Assembly: GCF_900115155.1 (NCBI RefSeq)
Contig: NZ_FOVM01000003.1
Span: 86,747-150,746, forward strand
DNA from: Mycetocola miduiensis
GTDB lineage: Bacteria > Actinomycetota > Actinomycetes > Actinomycetales > Microbacteriaceae
DNA length: 64,000 nucleotides
Direction: 5' to 3'
Of the stretch, positions 24,866 to 34,733 are shown piece after piece (within the stretch, counting starts at the first letter, position 1; each line of letters starts with the position of its first letter). A program made the position numbers and the translations under genes. Below the pieces are notes generated by a model. That model was given only the letters and a program-made list of their open reading frames with translations. It did no database searches and had not been told where the DNA came from.

Positions 24866-26608
24866 TCAGCCCAGGACAACCACCGAGTGGGCAGGGACCC
24901 TGAGGCTCCCATCCGTAAGAGCTCCCACGTCCTCGCCCGTCGCGGCGAACGACAGCAATGCCGAACCGTCCGGCACCGGAACGGCGCGCTCGGTTGCGCT
25001 GAAGTTCAGCACCACCGCCGTCCCGCCCCTCCGGAGAACGAGCCAGCGTTCCGCTTCGTCGAACGTCACCCGGATGCGGCCGAATCGTGGATCGGTGAAC
25101 TCAGGACGCTGCCTGCGCAGGTCGGCTAGTGCACGGTAGAAGGCAAGTACCCGCTCGTGTTCGGCCTGTTCGAGCTCGTTCCAGTCCAGTTTCGAATTCT
25201 CGAAGGTGGACGGGTCCTGCGGGTCAGGGACGACATCCGGGTCCCAGCCCATCCGGGCGAACTCGGCGATACGACCCTCAGCCGTGGCCTTGCCGAGTTC
25301 CGGTTCGGGATGCGACGTGAAGAACTGCCACGGGGTGGACGCTCCCCACTCCTCCCCCATGAAGAGCATCGGGGTGAACGGCCCGAGCAGGGTGAGCGCC
25401 GCAGCGATGGCGAGTTGCCCGGCATCCAGTTGGGCAGACAGCCGGTCGCCGATGGCGCGGTTTCCGATCTGGTCGTGGTTCTGGTTCGCGACCACGAGCC
25501 GCCAGGTGGGCATCCGTTCGGTGTCGATCGGGCGACCGTGGTCGCGTGCGCGAAAGCTCGAGTACGTGCCGTCGTGGAAGAACCCTCGGGTGAGCACCTT
25601 CTCCAGTGCCCCGAGCGGTTCGAAGTCGGCGTAGTACCCGCTCACTTCGCCGGTCAGGGCGACGTGGACCGCGTGGTGGAAGTCGTCGCTCCACTGCCCG
25701 TCCAGACCGTAGCCGTTCGCTTCACGCGGGGTGATGAGGGTCGGGTCGTTGAGGTCGGACTCGGCGATGAGGGTGAGCGGGCGACGGACCGCAGCGCTGA
25801 GCGCGGCAACCTCTGAGGCCAGTTCCTCGAGGAGGTGCGTTGCGCGCGAATCGACGAGGGCGTGCACGGCGTCGAGCCGCAGCCCGTCGACACCGTAATC
25901 GCGGAGCCACATGAGGGCGTTGTCGAGAATGTAACGACGAACGGTGTCGGAGTGTTCGCCGTCGAGGTTGAGCGACGAGCCCCACGTGTTGCCGGGCCCG
26001 TCGGTGAGGTACGGGCCAAATTTGGGCAGGTAGTTTCCGCTCGGCCCGAGGTGGTTGTAAACGACATCCTGGATAACACCTATGCCGGCCGCATGACAGG
26101 CGTCGACGAAGCGCCGGTACCCGTCCGGTCCGCCGTATCCTTCGTGCACTGCGTACCAGAGCACCCCGTCGTAGCCCCAGTTGTGCGTTCCGTTGAACGC
26201 GTTCACCGGGAGGATCTCAACGAAGTCCACGCCGATTGACGCCAGGTGGCCGAGTTTCTTTGCTGCGGCGTCAAACGTGCCCTCGGGGGTGAAAGTGCCG
26301 ATGTGGAGTTCGTAGATCACCGAACCAGGCAGCTGGCGGCCGGTCCACGTGACATCCGACGGCTCTTTCCCGGTGAGATCGACGGTGCGGGACAGGCCGT
26401 GGACTCCGTCCGGCTGACGCCGGGACCGTGGATCGGGGAACGGCCCACCCCCGTCGACAAGGAAGCCGTAATCTGTACCGGGTGCAACGGCCAGTCCCGG
26501 CCGCTCCCACCAGCCGTCCTCGACCCGGGTTAGCTCGAGCGTGTCCGTGCCCAGCCTGAGGTCGACGCGGGACGCGCTCGGCGCCCAGACGCGGATGCCA
26601 TCGGTCAT
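24866..26608 (-). CDS. treZ: Malto-oligosyltrehalose trehalohydrolase
   Basis: Releases trehalose from maltooligosyl-trehalose, the last step of the TreX-TreY-TreZ route from glycogen. The 580-residue GH13 enzyme has an N-terminal CBM48-like domain ([11 protein letters not shown]), the barrel motifs [19 protein letters not shown] (nucleophile Asp) and AESDLND (acid/base Glu), and a C-terminal beta domain. The ATG at 26608 is one base beyond the treY stop (TGACATG), so the longer upstream start is rejected. It is the last gene of the glgX-treY-treZ operon. Confidence 0.96.
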   Translation of the reverse strand: MTDGIRVWAPSASRVDLRLGTDTLELTRVEDGWWERPGLAVAPGTDYGFLVDGGGPFPDPRSRRQPDGVHGLSRTVDLTGKEPSDVTWTGRQLPGSVIYELHIGTFTPEGTFDAAAKKLGHLASIGVDFVEILPVNAFNGTHNWGYDGVLWYAVHEGYGGPDGYRRFVDACHAAGIGVIQDVVYNHLGPSGNYLPKFGPYLTDGPGNTWGSSLNLDGEHSDTVRRYILDNALMWLRDYGVDGLRLDAVHALVDSRATHLLEELASEVAALSAAVRRPLTLIAESDLNDPTLITPREANGYGLDGQWSDDFHHAVHVALTGEVSGYYADFEPLGALEKVLTRGFFHDGTYSSFRARDHGRPIDTERMPTWRLVVANQNHDQIGNRAIGDRLSAQLDAGQLAIAAALTLLGPFTPMLFMGEEWGASTPWQFFTSHPEPELGKATAEGRIAEFARMGWDPDVVPDPQDPSTFENSKLDWNELEQAEHERVLAFYRALADLRRQRPEFTDPRFGRIRVTFDEAERWLVLRRGGTAVVLNFSATERAVPVPDGSALLSFAATGEDVGALTDGSLRVPAHSVVVLG

Positions 26609-26609
26609 G

Positions 26610-28937
26610 TCAGTCCTCCAATGCTCGGGAGTCATCGAAATCGTCTGCGACGAGAAGCGCGACAGGGTAACGGCTGAGCAGGTCAGCCAGCCGCACCGTT
26701 CCGCCCTCGAATCGTTCGCCTGTGAGGGAATCAACCCAGCGCCGCCCGGCGAGTTCGAGCGTCGTATCGCCCCAGCCGCCCGCGGCCTCAAGCCCGAGAG
26801 GCAACCGGGTGGCAACCGTCACGGCGTCGCCGCGGTCGAAGGCGACGACGTGGCCGGCAGCGCTTCCGTAGGCGGGGACGGGGAGGTACCGGGAGAACAA
26901 TTCGGGCTTGTCGCGGCGCAGGCGGAGCGCCCGTGAGGTGACGACGAGCTTCGCAGCCCCGGTGTCGTCGATCTCCGGCAACCAGCCGCGATCGATTTGG
27001 GCGAGGTAGTCCCGTCGCACAGCGAAGTCGACCGGTCGGCGGTTGTCCGGGTCGACCAGTGACGTCTCCCAGAGTTCGCTGCCCTGGTACACGTCGGGTA
27101 CCCCCGGAGCCGTGAGTTGAATGAGCTTTGCGCTGAGCGAGTTCGACCATCCGGCCTGGGCCACTCGCCGCACGAACGCGGTGACGATGTCGCTCACACG
27201 GCTGTCGTCGAAAACAGCCGCGACCAGTTCGTGCATCCTTTTCTCGAATGCCTCGTTCTGCTTGGTCCAGGTGGTCGAGGTTCCGGCTTCCCGTGCCGCT
27301 TTTTCGGCGTACGCGTCGAGTCGCTCCCGCGTGATCGGCCATGCACCGATCACGGCCTCCCAGAGCAGCTTCTCGAACGGGCCGTCATCGAGCGGCGCGA
27401 GCGAACGCAGTTCGCTGAGCACGGACTCCCATTCGGCGGGGATCTCCGCGAGCACAGAGATCCGAGCCCGAACGTCTTCTCCACGTTTCGTGTCGTGGGT
27501 CGAGAGGGTTGTCATCGAAGCGGGGAGTACCGCCTGCCTGTGCTGCTGGCGCGCATGGAACTCGTCGACGCCGATCGCGAACTCGCCCGGCTCGGCCCCC
27601 ACTTCATTCAGCGAGGTGAGCCTCGAGAAGCGGTAGAAAGCGGTGTCCTCGACACCTTTCGCCATCACCATGCCCGAGGTCTGCTGGAACCTGACGGCCG
27701 CGGGATGCTCAGGGTCGCTGAGGACGGGCAGGAGGGCGTCGATCCGGGCGGCGAGATCGGGGCGTCTCGCGGCGGCGGCCCTGGCCGCATGGTTCAGGTG
27801 GTCGACACCGAACGGCAGATACGACCGGTACACCGGGAAGGCGGCGAGGAGCTCGGCAAGAGCGTCGTCCGCTCCGGGCACTTCGGGAATCAACCGCGCC
27901 AGGCGAAGCACCTCTGAGCGAAGAATGCCATCGGCGATGTCGCGTTTGCTGTCATAGATCAGCTCAGGCCAGACCGCGTCGATCTCGGCGGGTGTGCCCT
28001 GGAGGCGCCCCTCGAGGTCGTCGAGGACAACCTTGCCTGCGGGGTCGACGAGAACCCGGTCGATGTCTCCGAGCGCGTCGTAGCCGGTGGTTCCGGCGGC
28101 GGCCCAGCTGGGCGGGAGCTGCTCGCTCCCTTCAAGGATCTTCTCCACCAGGACATACGTGCCTCCGGTCGCGGCCTGCAGTGCGTCGAGGTATCCGCCG
28201 GGGTCAGCGAGCCCGTCCGGGTGATCCACCCGCAGTCCGTCGACGAGTCCTTCGCGCACCCAGCGCACGATCTCCGCATGGGATTCGGCGAAGACCCATG
28301 GCACTTCGACACGGATGCCTGCGAGCGAGTTCACGGCGAAGAACCGGCGGTAGTTGAGCTCGGCGTCTGCCCGACGCCAGTTCACCAGCTCGTAGTTCTG
28401 CCGATCATGCACCGTTTGGGCAGACGCACCGTCATCCGCGGTTCCTGGGGCGAGAGGGAATGCGTTGTCGTAGTAGCGCAGTTGGCCGTCGACGAGCTCG
28501 AGGGCGTCGAGTTCGCCGTCTCCGTCGCCGAGGACGGGAATGCGGATCCGTCCTGCTGCCGCAGCCCAGTCCACGTCGAACGCTTCGGCGTACCGGGACC
28601 CCTGCCCGTGGGTAAGCAGGTCCCACCACCAGGCGTTGGCCGACGGGGTGGCGACGCCCATGTGATTGGGCACGATGTCGACGAGGATGCCGCGGCCGGC
28701 GGAGCGGGCGACATCCGCCAGGTTCGCCAGCCCGCTCGCACCACCGCGGACCGGGTCGATCCGCGAGTGATCGATCACGTCGTAGCCGTGGTCGGATCCG
28801 GGCTCGGCGACAAGGAGCGGCGACAGGTAGAGCCAGTCGGCGCCGAGCGAGGTCACGTAATCGGTGACCTCGCTCGCGTCGTTCAGGTCGAAGCTCTCGC
28901 GGATCTGGAGCCGGTAGGTCGAGAGCGGCAGTCTCAC
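26610..28937 (-). CDS. treY: Malto-oligosyltrehalose synthase
   Basis: Isomerises the reducing-end alpha-1,4 link of maltodextrins to alpha,alpha-1,1, producing maltooligosyl-trehalose. The 775-residue GH13 protein starts STYRLQI and has [26 protein letters not shown] (nucleophile region) and [13 protein letters not shown] (Glu acid/base), in the usual TreY pattern with a large insertion. The GTG overlaps the glgX stop as GTGA, and treZ follows immediately, so the three are translationally linked. Confidence 0.96.
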   Translation of the reverse strand: MRLPLSTYRLQIRESFDLNDASEVTDYVTSLGADWLYLSPLLVAEPGSDHGYDVIDHSRIDPVRGGASGLANLADVARSAGRGILVDIVPNHMGVATPSANAWWWDLLTHGQGSRYAEAFDVDWAAAAGRIRIPVLGDGDGELDALELVDGQLRYYDNAFPLAPGTADDGASAQTVHDRQNYELVNWRRADAELNYRRFFAVNSLAGIRVEVPWVFAESHAEIVRWVREGLVDGLRVDHPDGLADPGGYLDALQAATGGTYVLVEKILEGSEQLPPSWAAAGTTGYDALGDIDRVLVDPAGKVVLDDLEGRLQGTPAEIDAVWPELIYDSKRDIADGILRSEVLRLARLIPEVPGADDALAELLAAFPVYRSYLPFGVDHLNHAARAAAARRPDLAARIDALLPVLSDPEHPAAVRFQQTSGMVMAKGVEDTAFYRFSRLTSLNEVGAEPGEFAIGVDEFHARQQHRQAVLPASMTTLSTHDTKRGEDVRARISVLAEIPAEWESVLSELRSLAPLDDGPFEKLLWEAVIGAWPITRERLDAYAEKAAREAGTSTTWTKQNEAFEKRMHELVAAVFDDSRVSDIVTAFVRRVAQAGWSNSLSAKLIQLTAPGVPDVYQGSELWETSLVDPDNRRPVDFAVRRDYLAQIDRGWLPEIDDTGAAKLVVTSRALRLRRDKPELFSRYLPVPAYGSAAGHVVAFDRGDAVTVATRLPLGLEAAGGWGDTTLELAGRRWVDSLTGERFEGGTVRLADLLSRYPVALLVADDFDDSRALED

Positions 28938-31144
28938 GTGACCGCTCCAGGCTTGACCTCCGTGGACGGTGTGAGCTGCGACCCGGTCAGAACAGCGAGC
29001 GATGCCGCGACGGAGTGGTCGGGTTCAGCCTCCGGTGCACTGTATGCCCTCATGACGATGAGAGAGCGTGCTGCGACGGGCTGCTGTGCTCCGGCCGGGC
29101 GCGGTACAGAGTCCGCGCCCTCCCCCGCCGTGTCGACGACGATCTCCCACGCTGGCGAATATTCTTCGGGCGGGAGCGTGAACTCGGTGTCCTCGGCATC
29201 CGCGTTGAAAAACAGGAGGAAGTTCACATCCGTGATGACCTGCCCTCTGGCGTCGCGTTCGCGGATGCCCTGCCCGTTGAAGAACACCCCGACCGTGCGA
29301 GCCAGTTTCTCGTCCCAGTCCTCCGGCTGCATCTCGGCGCCGTCCTGGTTGAGCCAGACGATGTCGGGAAGCGGCTCCCCCTCGCCGCGCCGGACCGGTC
29401 GCCCGTCGAAGAAGCGGCTGCGCCGGAAGACAGGGTGTTCCTTCCGCAGCCGAACAACGGCGGCGGTGAACTCAACAAGCGGCGCATCAGTCTGGTCCCA
29501 GTGCACCCAGGTCAGTTCGTTGTCCTGTGCGTACCCGTTGTTGTTACCCTGCTGGGTCCTGCCGAGTTCGTCACCGTGCAGCAGCATCGGCACACCCTGC
29601 GACAACATCATCGTTGCGATGAAGTTGCGCTGCTGGCGTGCACGGAGCGCGAGCACCGTCGGGTCGTCGGTGTCGCCCTCAACGCCGGAATTCCACGAAC
29701 GGTTGTGGGACTCCCCGTCGTTGTTGTCCTCTCCGTTCGCATCGTTGTGTTTCTCGTTGTACGACACGAGGTCACGCAGGGTGAAACCGTCGTGCGCGGT
29801 GACGAAGTTAATCGACGCGACCGGGCGGCGACCGGAGTGTTCGTACAGGTCAGCCGAGCCGGTAAGCCGCGAGGCGAACTCTGCAAGGGTCGACGGTTCC
29901 CCACGCCAGAAGTCGCGCACCGTGTCCCGGTACTTGCCGTTCCACTCCGTCCATTGCGGCGGGAAGTTGCCGACCTGGTAGCCACCGGGGCCGACGTCCC
30001 ACGGCTCGGCGATGAGTTTCACCTGGGAGACGATCGGGTCCTGCTGCACCAGCTCGAAGAAGGTGGAGAGTCGGTCGACTTCGTAGAGGTCGCGCGCCAG
30101 CGCGCTAGCGAGGTCGAAGCGGAATCCGTCGACGTGCATCTCGGTCACCCAGTAACGCAGAGAGTCCATGATGAGCTGTAGCGAGTGCGGGTGCCGCACA
30201 TTGAGGGTGTTCCCCGTGCCGGTGTAATCGGTGTAGTACCGCTTGTCGTTTTCTTCGAGGCGGTAGTAAGCCTCGTTGTCGAGGCCACGGAAGGAGAGCG
30301 TTGGGCCGAGGTGGTTGCCTTCGGCGGTGTGGTTGTAGACCACGTCGAGGATCACTTCGATACCCGCCGCGTGGAGGGACCGAACCATGCCCTTGAACTC
30401 CTGCACCTGCTGGCCGTCGTCACCGGTCGAGGAGTATGCGCTGTGCGGGGCGAAGAAGCCGATCGAGTTGTAGCCCCAGTAGTTGCTCAGCCCCTTGTCG
30501 AGCAGTGTCGAATCCTGAACGAACTGGTGCACCGGCATCAGTTCGATCGCTGTGACGCCCAGTTTCTGCAGGTGCTCGATGGTGGAGGGGTGCGCGATGC
30601 CGGAGTATGTTCCCCGCTGCGATTCTGGGATATTTTCGTTCAGCTGCGTGAGGCCCTTGACGTGGGCCTCGTAAATCACGCTCTGGTTGTACGGGGTGCG
30701 CGGATGCCGGTCGCCGGCCCAGTCGAAGAACGGGTTGACCACGACACTGAGCATCGTGTGCGGGGCCGAATCCTCGTCGTTGCGGGAGTCTGGATCACCG
30801 AAGTTGTAGGCGAACAGCGCCTGGCTCCAGTCATTCGTTCCGTAGGTCGCCTTGGCGTACGGGTCGAGCAGGAGCTTGTTGGGGTTGGCCCGCTTGCCCT
30901 GGCTGGGGTCGTAGTCGCCGTGCACCCGGTAGCCGTACCTTTGCCCGGGCTGCACTTCGGGCAGGTAGCAGTGCCAGATGAAGGCTTCGACCTCGCGCAG
31001 CTCGATCCTGGTCTCCTCGCCGCCTTCCTCATTGACGAGGCAGAGCTCGACCTTGTGTGCGGCTTCGCTGTAGACGGCAAAGTTCGTGCCGCTCCCGTCG
31101 TACGTCGCACCGAGCGGATAGGCGGTTCCTGGCCAGATTTCCAT
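28934..31144 (-). CDS. glgX: Glycogen debranching enzyme (GlgX/TreX)
   Basis: Hydrolyses alpha-1,6 branches of glycogen so that TreY can act on linear chains. The 736-residue GH13_11 enzyme has an N-terminal CBM48 domain, [20 protein letters not shown] (nucleophile Asp), [15 protein letters not shown] (Glu) and [17 protein letters not shown] (transition-state Asp). AAGGAGATCG precedes the ATG closely. It heads the operon with treY and treZ, so in this context TreX is an equally suitable name. Confidence 0.96.
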   Translation of the reverse strand: MEIWPGTAYPLGATYDGSGTNFAVYSEAAHKVELCLVNEEGGEETRIELREVEAFIWHCYLPEVQPGQRYGYRVHGDYDPSQGKRANPNKLLLDPYAKATYGTNDWSQALFAYNFGDPDSRNDEDSAPHTMLSVVVNPFFDWAGDRHPRTPYNQSVIYEAHVKGLTQLNENIPESQRGTYSGIAHPSTIEHLQKLGVTAIELMPVHQFVQDSTLLDKGLSNYWGYNSIGFFAPHSAYSSTGDDGQQVQEFKGMVRSLHAAGIEVILDVVYNHTAEGNHLGPTLSFRGLDNEAYYRLEENDKRYYTDYTGTGNTLNVRHPHSLQLIMDSLRYWVTEMHVDGFRFDLASALARDLYEVDRLSTFFELVQQDPIVSQVKLIAEPWDVGPGGYQVGNFPPQWTEWNGKYRDTVRDFWRGEPSTLAEFASRLTGSADLYEHSGRRPVASINFVTAHDGFTLRDLVSYNEKHNDANGEDNNDGESHNRSWNSGVEGDTDDPTVLALRARQQRNFIATMMLSQGVPMLLHGDELGRTQQGNNNGYAQDNELTWVHWDQTDAPLVEFTAAVVRLRKEHPVFRRSRFFDGRPVRRGEGEPLPDIVWLNQDGAEMQPEDWDEKLARTVGVFFNGQGIRERDARGQVITDVNFLLFFNADAEDTEFTLPPEEYSPAWEIVVDTAGEGADSVPRPAGAQQPVAARSLIVMRAYSAPEAEPDHSVAASLAVLTGSQLTPSTEVKPGAVT

Positions 31145-31400
31145 CGATCTCCTTGTTGGACGGTCGCCCGCGAACGTGCGGGCGCGCCGGGTACAAATCT
31201 AAGGTGTGGGTTCCCGCGCACCCTTTTCGGGGTCAGTCGCTGGCTTTTTCGCGCGCCGGATGATAGGGCGATCTGACGACTCACTGCAGGTACTTGTGCC
31301 GCCCCCGCTCCGAGGGTTTCATTGAAGCAACCGTTACATCGCGGAAGTCCCCGGCCCATTCGACGCTCGGTGTACCCCGCGCACATCGGAGGAGGAGATC
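31145..31400. other. Divergent intergenic region glgX / Vms1-like gene
   Basis: These 256 bases separate two divergent transcription units and must hold both promoters. I see the two Shine-Dalgarno sites at its ends but no convincing -35/-10 pair, repeat or hairpin. Confidence 0.6.
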
Positions 31401-32579
31401 ATGGCCAACCACCCACCAACCGAGAACGGTGACATTCCCTCGGAGCATCTCCAGAAATGGGCGGCTCTCTGGCGGCGACAGGACCCTTCGAGCGTCGTCT
31501 ATGTCGACGCTGCCACACTGGTCGACGGCTTAGGGCAGGATGCCGACGCACGCCGCCAGCTCATTCAGGAGGCCCTGGCCGAAGCCGGTGCCCCGCAGGC
31601 TGACCGCGCTGCGATCGACCGGATCGAGGCCGAGCCGACCCGATTCGGTGGTCCGTGCTCCCGCTTCATCGTTGTCACTGATGGTGAACCGGTTGTCGAC
31701 GAGATCCTGGCCGGACCGATGACATCCGCTGAGATCGTGTCGTACTCGAACGTTCCGAACCTGCTCCCCCTGCTGGTCGACAAGAGCAACAATGCGCTCT
31801 ATCTCATCGTCGAGGCGGGGCGCGACGGTGGTGAGATCCAGGCCTTCCGCGCTCGGCACAACAGCAGCCTGCGCCAAGCGGACGTGCAGGGGCGGACCGA
31901 CAGCCTGAACAAGGTGCAGGCGGGTGGCTGGTCGCACAGCCGGTACCAGCACCACTCAGAGGAGATCTGGAAGCAGAACCAGAACCAGCTCGCCGACGCC
32001 GTCGATTCGCTCGTCCGTGAACTGCGTCCGCGGCTGCTCGTGCTCGCCGGTGACGTGAGGGCTGTGCAGCTGCTCGCGGAGGAACTCGCGCCGGCGTCGC
32101 GGGAGATCGCGTCGACGGTGCCGACACACGTTCGTGCCGCGGGATCATCGAGGGATGCCCTCAACGAACACGTAGCCGCCAAACTCGATGAGCTGCGTGC
32201 GAAGGACGAGGCCGCAGCGATCGATCGCCTTTCCGCCGGTGATTTCGAGAACGGTGCTGTCGGCGTCGGGGCCGTGCTCCATGCGCTCCAGCAAGGCCAG
32301 GTGGAGACGATGCTGATCGACCAGAACGCGATCGGAGACCGCACGCTCTTCGCGCTTGCGGCCGAACCGTGGGTGGCGTCCGCACCCGAAGAGGCACTCG
32401 GGGTCTCCGTGCTTGAATCCGTTCCCGCCACCCTCGCCCTCGCCCGTGCCGCGCTGGTTGCCGACTCCCGCCTGATGTTCGTGGACGCCGACCGGCTGCC
32501 GCAGCGCGCGGGCGTCGCGGCTGTGCTCCGCTGGCCCACCGGTCCGGCAGTCCCCGGTGGGTCCCGGCCGATAGCGTGA
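31401..32579 (+). CDS. Vms1/eRF1-like protein (Rv2629 type)
   Basis: A 392-residue cytosolic protein of the bacterial eRF1-like (baeRF) group, related to Vms1/ANKZF1, which releases peptides from stalled ribosomes in eukaryotes. Supporting features are the N-terminal alpha-beta domain with YVDAATLVDG, the central VEAGRDGGEIQAF strand, the conserved GGWSHSRYQHHSEE segment in the position of the catalytic GGQ-like loop, and a C-terminal VGVGAVLHALQQGQVETMLID. Biochemical function in bacteria is unproven. GGAGGAGGAG precedes the ATG. A 67-residue gene follows in the same direction. Confidence 0.8.
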   Translation: MANHPPTENGDIPSEHLQKWAALWRRQDPSSVVYVDAATLVDGLGQDADARRQLIQEALAEAGAPQADRAAIDRIEAEPTRFGGPCSRFIVVTDGEPVVDEILAGPMTSAEIVSYSNVPNLLPLLVDKSNNALYLIVEAGRDGGEIQAFRARHNSSLRQADVQGRTDSLNKVQAGGWSHSRYQHHSEEIWKQNQNQLADAVDSLVRELRPRLLVLAGDVRAVQLLAEELAPASREIASTVPTHVRAAGSSRDALNEHVAAKLDELRAKDEAAAIDRLSAGDFENGAVGVGAVLHALQQGQVETMLIDQNAIGDRTLFALAAEPWVASAPEEALGVSVLESVPATLALARAALVADSRLMFVDADRLPQRAGVAAVLRWPTGPAVPGGSRPIA

Positions 32580-32604
32580 CATTGGAAGAAATGCAGGAAG
32601 AGTC

Positions 32605-32808
32605 ATGAGCAAGAAACAATCTGACGGGCGCGATGAACCACGCGGCCCCGGATTGAGCATCGGCGAGCGGATCACGGGCATCCGTGATCCGAAGGACCCG
32701 GACGGGCTGCTGACCCTCGACGACCTGCCGGAACCCACAGGCGACGTCTCGGATCTGAGCACACTCATCACCAAGGCGAGCCGCTATGGCGATGACACAG
32801 CGCGCTGA
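32605..32808 (+). CDS. Small hydrophilic hypothetical protein
   Basis: A 67-residue highly charged protein rich in Asp, Gly and Pro, without a recognisable domain. GGAAGAG lies 3-8 bases before the ATG, and it follows the Vms1-like gene by 25 bases, so they are probably co-transcribed. It is likely disordered. Function unknown. Confidence 0.65.
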   Translation: MSKKQSDGRDEPRGPGLSIGERITGIRDPKDPDGLLTLDDLPEPTGDVSDLSTLITKASRYGDDTAR

Positions 32809-32964
32809 GCGACGGAGCTGTGCGGCGCGGTGTTGCAGGTGAGGCGCCCGAGCGGTGAGCGAGCGGACGCCGTTCGCGACATGGCACGGACGGCATTCGG
32901 CTGGGAAGAGGTCCGGCCGGGTCAGCGTGAGGCGATCGATGGGAATCTCAGCGGCCGATCGATC

Positions 32965-33010
32965 GGGCCCGAAGGGTCACCCCACGTCGTGGGAAGCACC
33001 CTTTGGGCCC
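32965..33010. terminator. Long two-part hairpin in the gap before the DoxX gene
   Basis: Within the 290-base gene-free stretch 32809-33098, 13-bp arms GGGCCCGAAGGGT (32965-32977) and ACCCTTTGGGCCC (32998-33010) pair with one mismatch that is G-U compatible in RNA, and an inner CCCAC/GTGGG stem fills the loop. It is 156 bases beyond the last stop codon, so it may be a terminator or a repeat-type hairpin. Nothing else is evident in this gap. Confidence 0.5.
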
Positions 33011-33098
33011 AATCGATGCGCCGCGCGCAACGACGAACGAGATGCCCCACGAAGCGATCGCCATTGCCTCCGCCGGCGTCTGCCCATACTGTTGCTCC

Positions 33099-33506
33099 AT
33101 GCCCGCGTTCCGAACTGACCGGTCCCTGCCACGGGCCGACGCCTCGGCGGCAGCCATGTCCCGCATCTTCGCTATCACGGGCGCCCTGCACTTCATCCGC
33201 CCAGAGATCTTCGATCCCATCGTGCCCCGCCGTCTGCCAGGCCCCAGCCGCTCGTGGACGTACGGCTCGGGCGCAGCCGAGTTCCTGCTCGCCGGTCTGG
33301 TGGCATCCCGCCGGTTCCGTAGTCTTGGCGGGCTTCTGGCTGCGTGCTTCCTCGTCGCCGTCTTTCCGGCCAACCTCCGCACCATGAGGGTGGTTCGCAG
33401 GCAACCGCTGCCGGCCCGGCTGGTCGCACTCGCCCGGCTGCCGATGCAGGTTCCTCTGATCGCTCTGGCTCTCCGGGTCGGCCGGGATGACGCGGGGCCC
33501 CGATGA
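33099..33506 (+). CDS. DoxX-like integral membrane protein
   Basis: A 135-residue membrane protein with about four hydrophobic segments and the pattern RIFAITGALHFIRPEIFDPIVP, TYGSGAAEFLLAGL, and PANLRTMRV, typical of DoxX-like proteins of Actinobacteria. No enzymatic activity is assured; some DoxX proteins take part in redox homeostasis. The ATG at 33099 lacks a Shine-Dalgarno but has CATACT 8 bases upstream, so it may be leaderless. Its stop overlaps the next start as ATGA. It is the first gene of a three-gene unit. Confidence 0.8.
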   Translation: MPAFRTDRSLPRADASAAAMSRIFAITGALHFIRPEIFDPIVPRRLPGPSRSWTYGSGAAEFLLAGLVASRRFRSLGGLLAACFLVAVFPANLRTMRVVRRQPLPARLVALARLPMQVPLIALALRVGRDDAGPR

Positions 33507-34192
33507 GCGGAGCGTCCACCGTCGGCCGCTTGCTCGCCGAGGTCTTTTCGCTGCTGAAACGGCTGCGGCATCCTCGTCCCATCCATCCGCACGGCGTCGC
33601 CCTGCAGGGGACGGTGCGATTCCTCACCGGCAGTGCCCCCACCGGCGTGGCCTTCCTCGATTCGCCACCGGCAGCGGAGATCGCCGTGTCAGCGCGCGTA
33701 TCCCGCTCGATCGGCGTGCCGTCTCCCCTGCCCGATGTGATCGGTCTCGCCCTGCGTCTAGCCACCCCGGCCGGTGCCGCAGACATCCTGCTCGCATCGA
33801 CGGGCTTCGGCGTTCCCTCGCGATTCTGGCTGGCGCTGCAGCGCTCGCCCTCACGGGCCAAGTTCACCACCTTGTTCCCGTATCGCTCGCCGCGGGGCCC
33901 GGTACTCCTCGCCGCACGCACGATCGACCCGGAGAATCTGCCGACCGAACCGCGCGACCTGGCAGCGGCACTCGAACACACCACGTGGCGTCTCCGCCTG
34001 TACGCTGCGACACCGACCGGCCTGTGGCATCCGTTCGCGGTACTCGAACTGGGCCGTCCAGCGGGCAGCCCCCTCGACAGATCCGACCGTTACGACCCGG
34101 TGAGCAACGCGCTGCCGGGCACAGAATCGTACCCGTGGGCACGCCGCGTGCGGGAACCGTCCTATTCGACAGTTCAGGGGAGACCATCATGA
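33503..34192 (+). CDS. Catalase-superfamily-like protein
   Basis: A 229-residue protein whose layout recalls the catalase/SrpA beta-barrel fold: HPHGVALQGTV near the N-terminus (position of the distal HxxG.G.F block), VSARVSRSIGVP, then PLPDVIGLALRL matching the DxRGFAxRF block, and LLASTG in place of LVGNN. It is far shorter than true catalases (about 480 residues), and I cannot confirm the proximal haem Tyr. Catalase-like haem-dependent function is therefore only a possibility. It is coupled to both neighbours by ATGA overlaps. Confidence 0.55.
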   Translation: MSGASTVGRLLAEVFSLLKRLRHPRPIHPHGVALQGTVRFLTGSAPTGVAFLDSPPAAEIAVSARVSRSIGVPSPLPDVIGLALRLATPAGAADILLASTGFGVPSRFWLALQRSPSRAKFTTLFPYRSPRGPVLLAARTIDPENLPTEPRDLAAALEHTTWRLRLYAATPTGLWHPFAVLELGRPAGSPLDRSDRYDPVSNALPGTESYPWARRVREPSYSTVQGRPS

Positions 34193-34698
34193 CCGGTGCA
34201 GATCTGTTGACGGATGCCTTCGGCCGGGTGTCCGAGAGCGTCCACCGGGTGGTGAAAGGCCTCGACGCCCGCATTCTGATGGCGAGGATCGACGCAGACG
34301 CGAACTCCATCGCCTGGCTGATCTGGCACCTCACCCGGATCCAGGACGACCACATCGCGGACATCCTCGACACCGATCAGATCTGGCTGTCGGCCGGCTG
34401 GGTCGACCGGTTCCGCCTGCCACTGCCGCCTGCGGACACCGGTTACGGTCACTCGAGCGACGAGGTCGCCGCCGTGGTCGTGGAATCAGCGGATCTGCTC
34501 CTCGGCTACTTCGACGAGGTGCACGACCGCACCCTGCATCTCGTCGCCGGACTGACGGAGAACGAGTTCGATCGGATCGTCGACGAGAACTGGACCCCGG
34601 CTGTCACCCTGGGGGTCCGGCTTGTGAGCGTGCTCACCGATGACCTCGAGCACATCGGGCAGGCTGCGTTTATCCGGGGCGTGCTTCAGCGCCGCTGA
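34189..34698 (+). CDS. DinB/mycothiol-transferase-like protein
   Basis: A 169-residue four-helix-bundle protein of the DinB/DUF664 type. The metal-binding His pattern is visible as SIAWLIWHLTRIQDDHI in the second helix and DDLEHIGQAAFIRG near the C-terminus. In Actinobacteria such proteins include mycothiol-dependent S-transferases, which makes a detoxification role with the DoxX-like and catalase-like partners plausible. The ATG overlaps the previous stop as ATGA. Confidence 0.85.
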   Translation: MTGADLLTDAFGRVSESVHRVVKGLDARILMARIDADANSIAWLIWHLTRIQDDHIADILDTDQIWLSAGWVDRFRLPLPPADTGYGHSSDEVAAVVVESADLLLGYFDEVHDRTLHLVAGLTENEFDRIVDENWTPAVTLGVRLVSVLTDDLEHIGQAAFIRGVLQRR

Positions 34699-34733
34699 GC
34701 TCCGACGAAATCACGCGACGGAACCCCTCGCGA

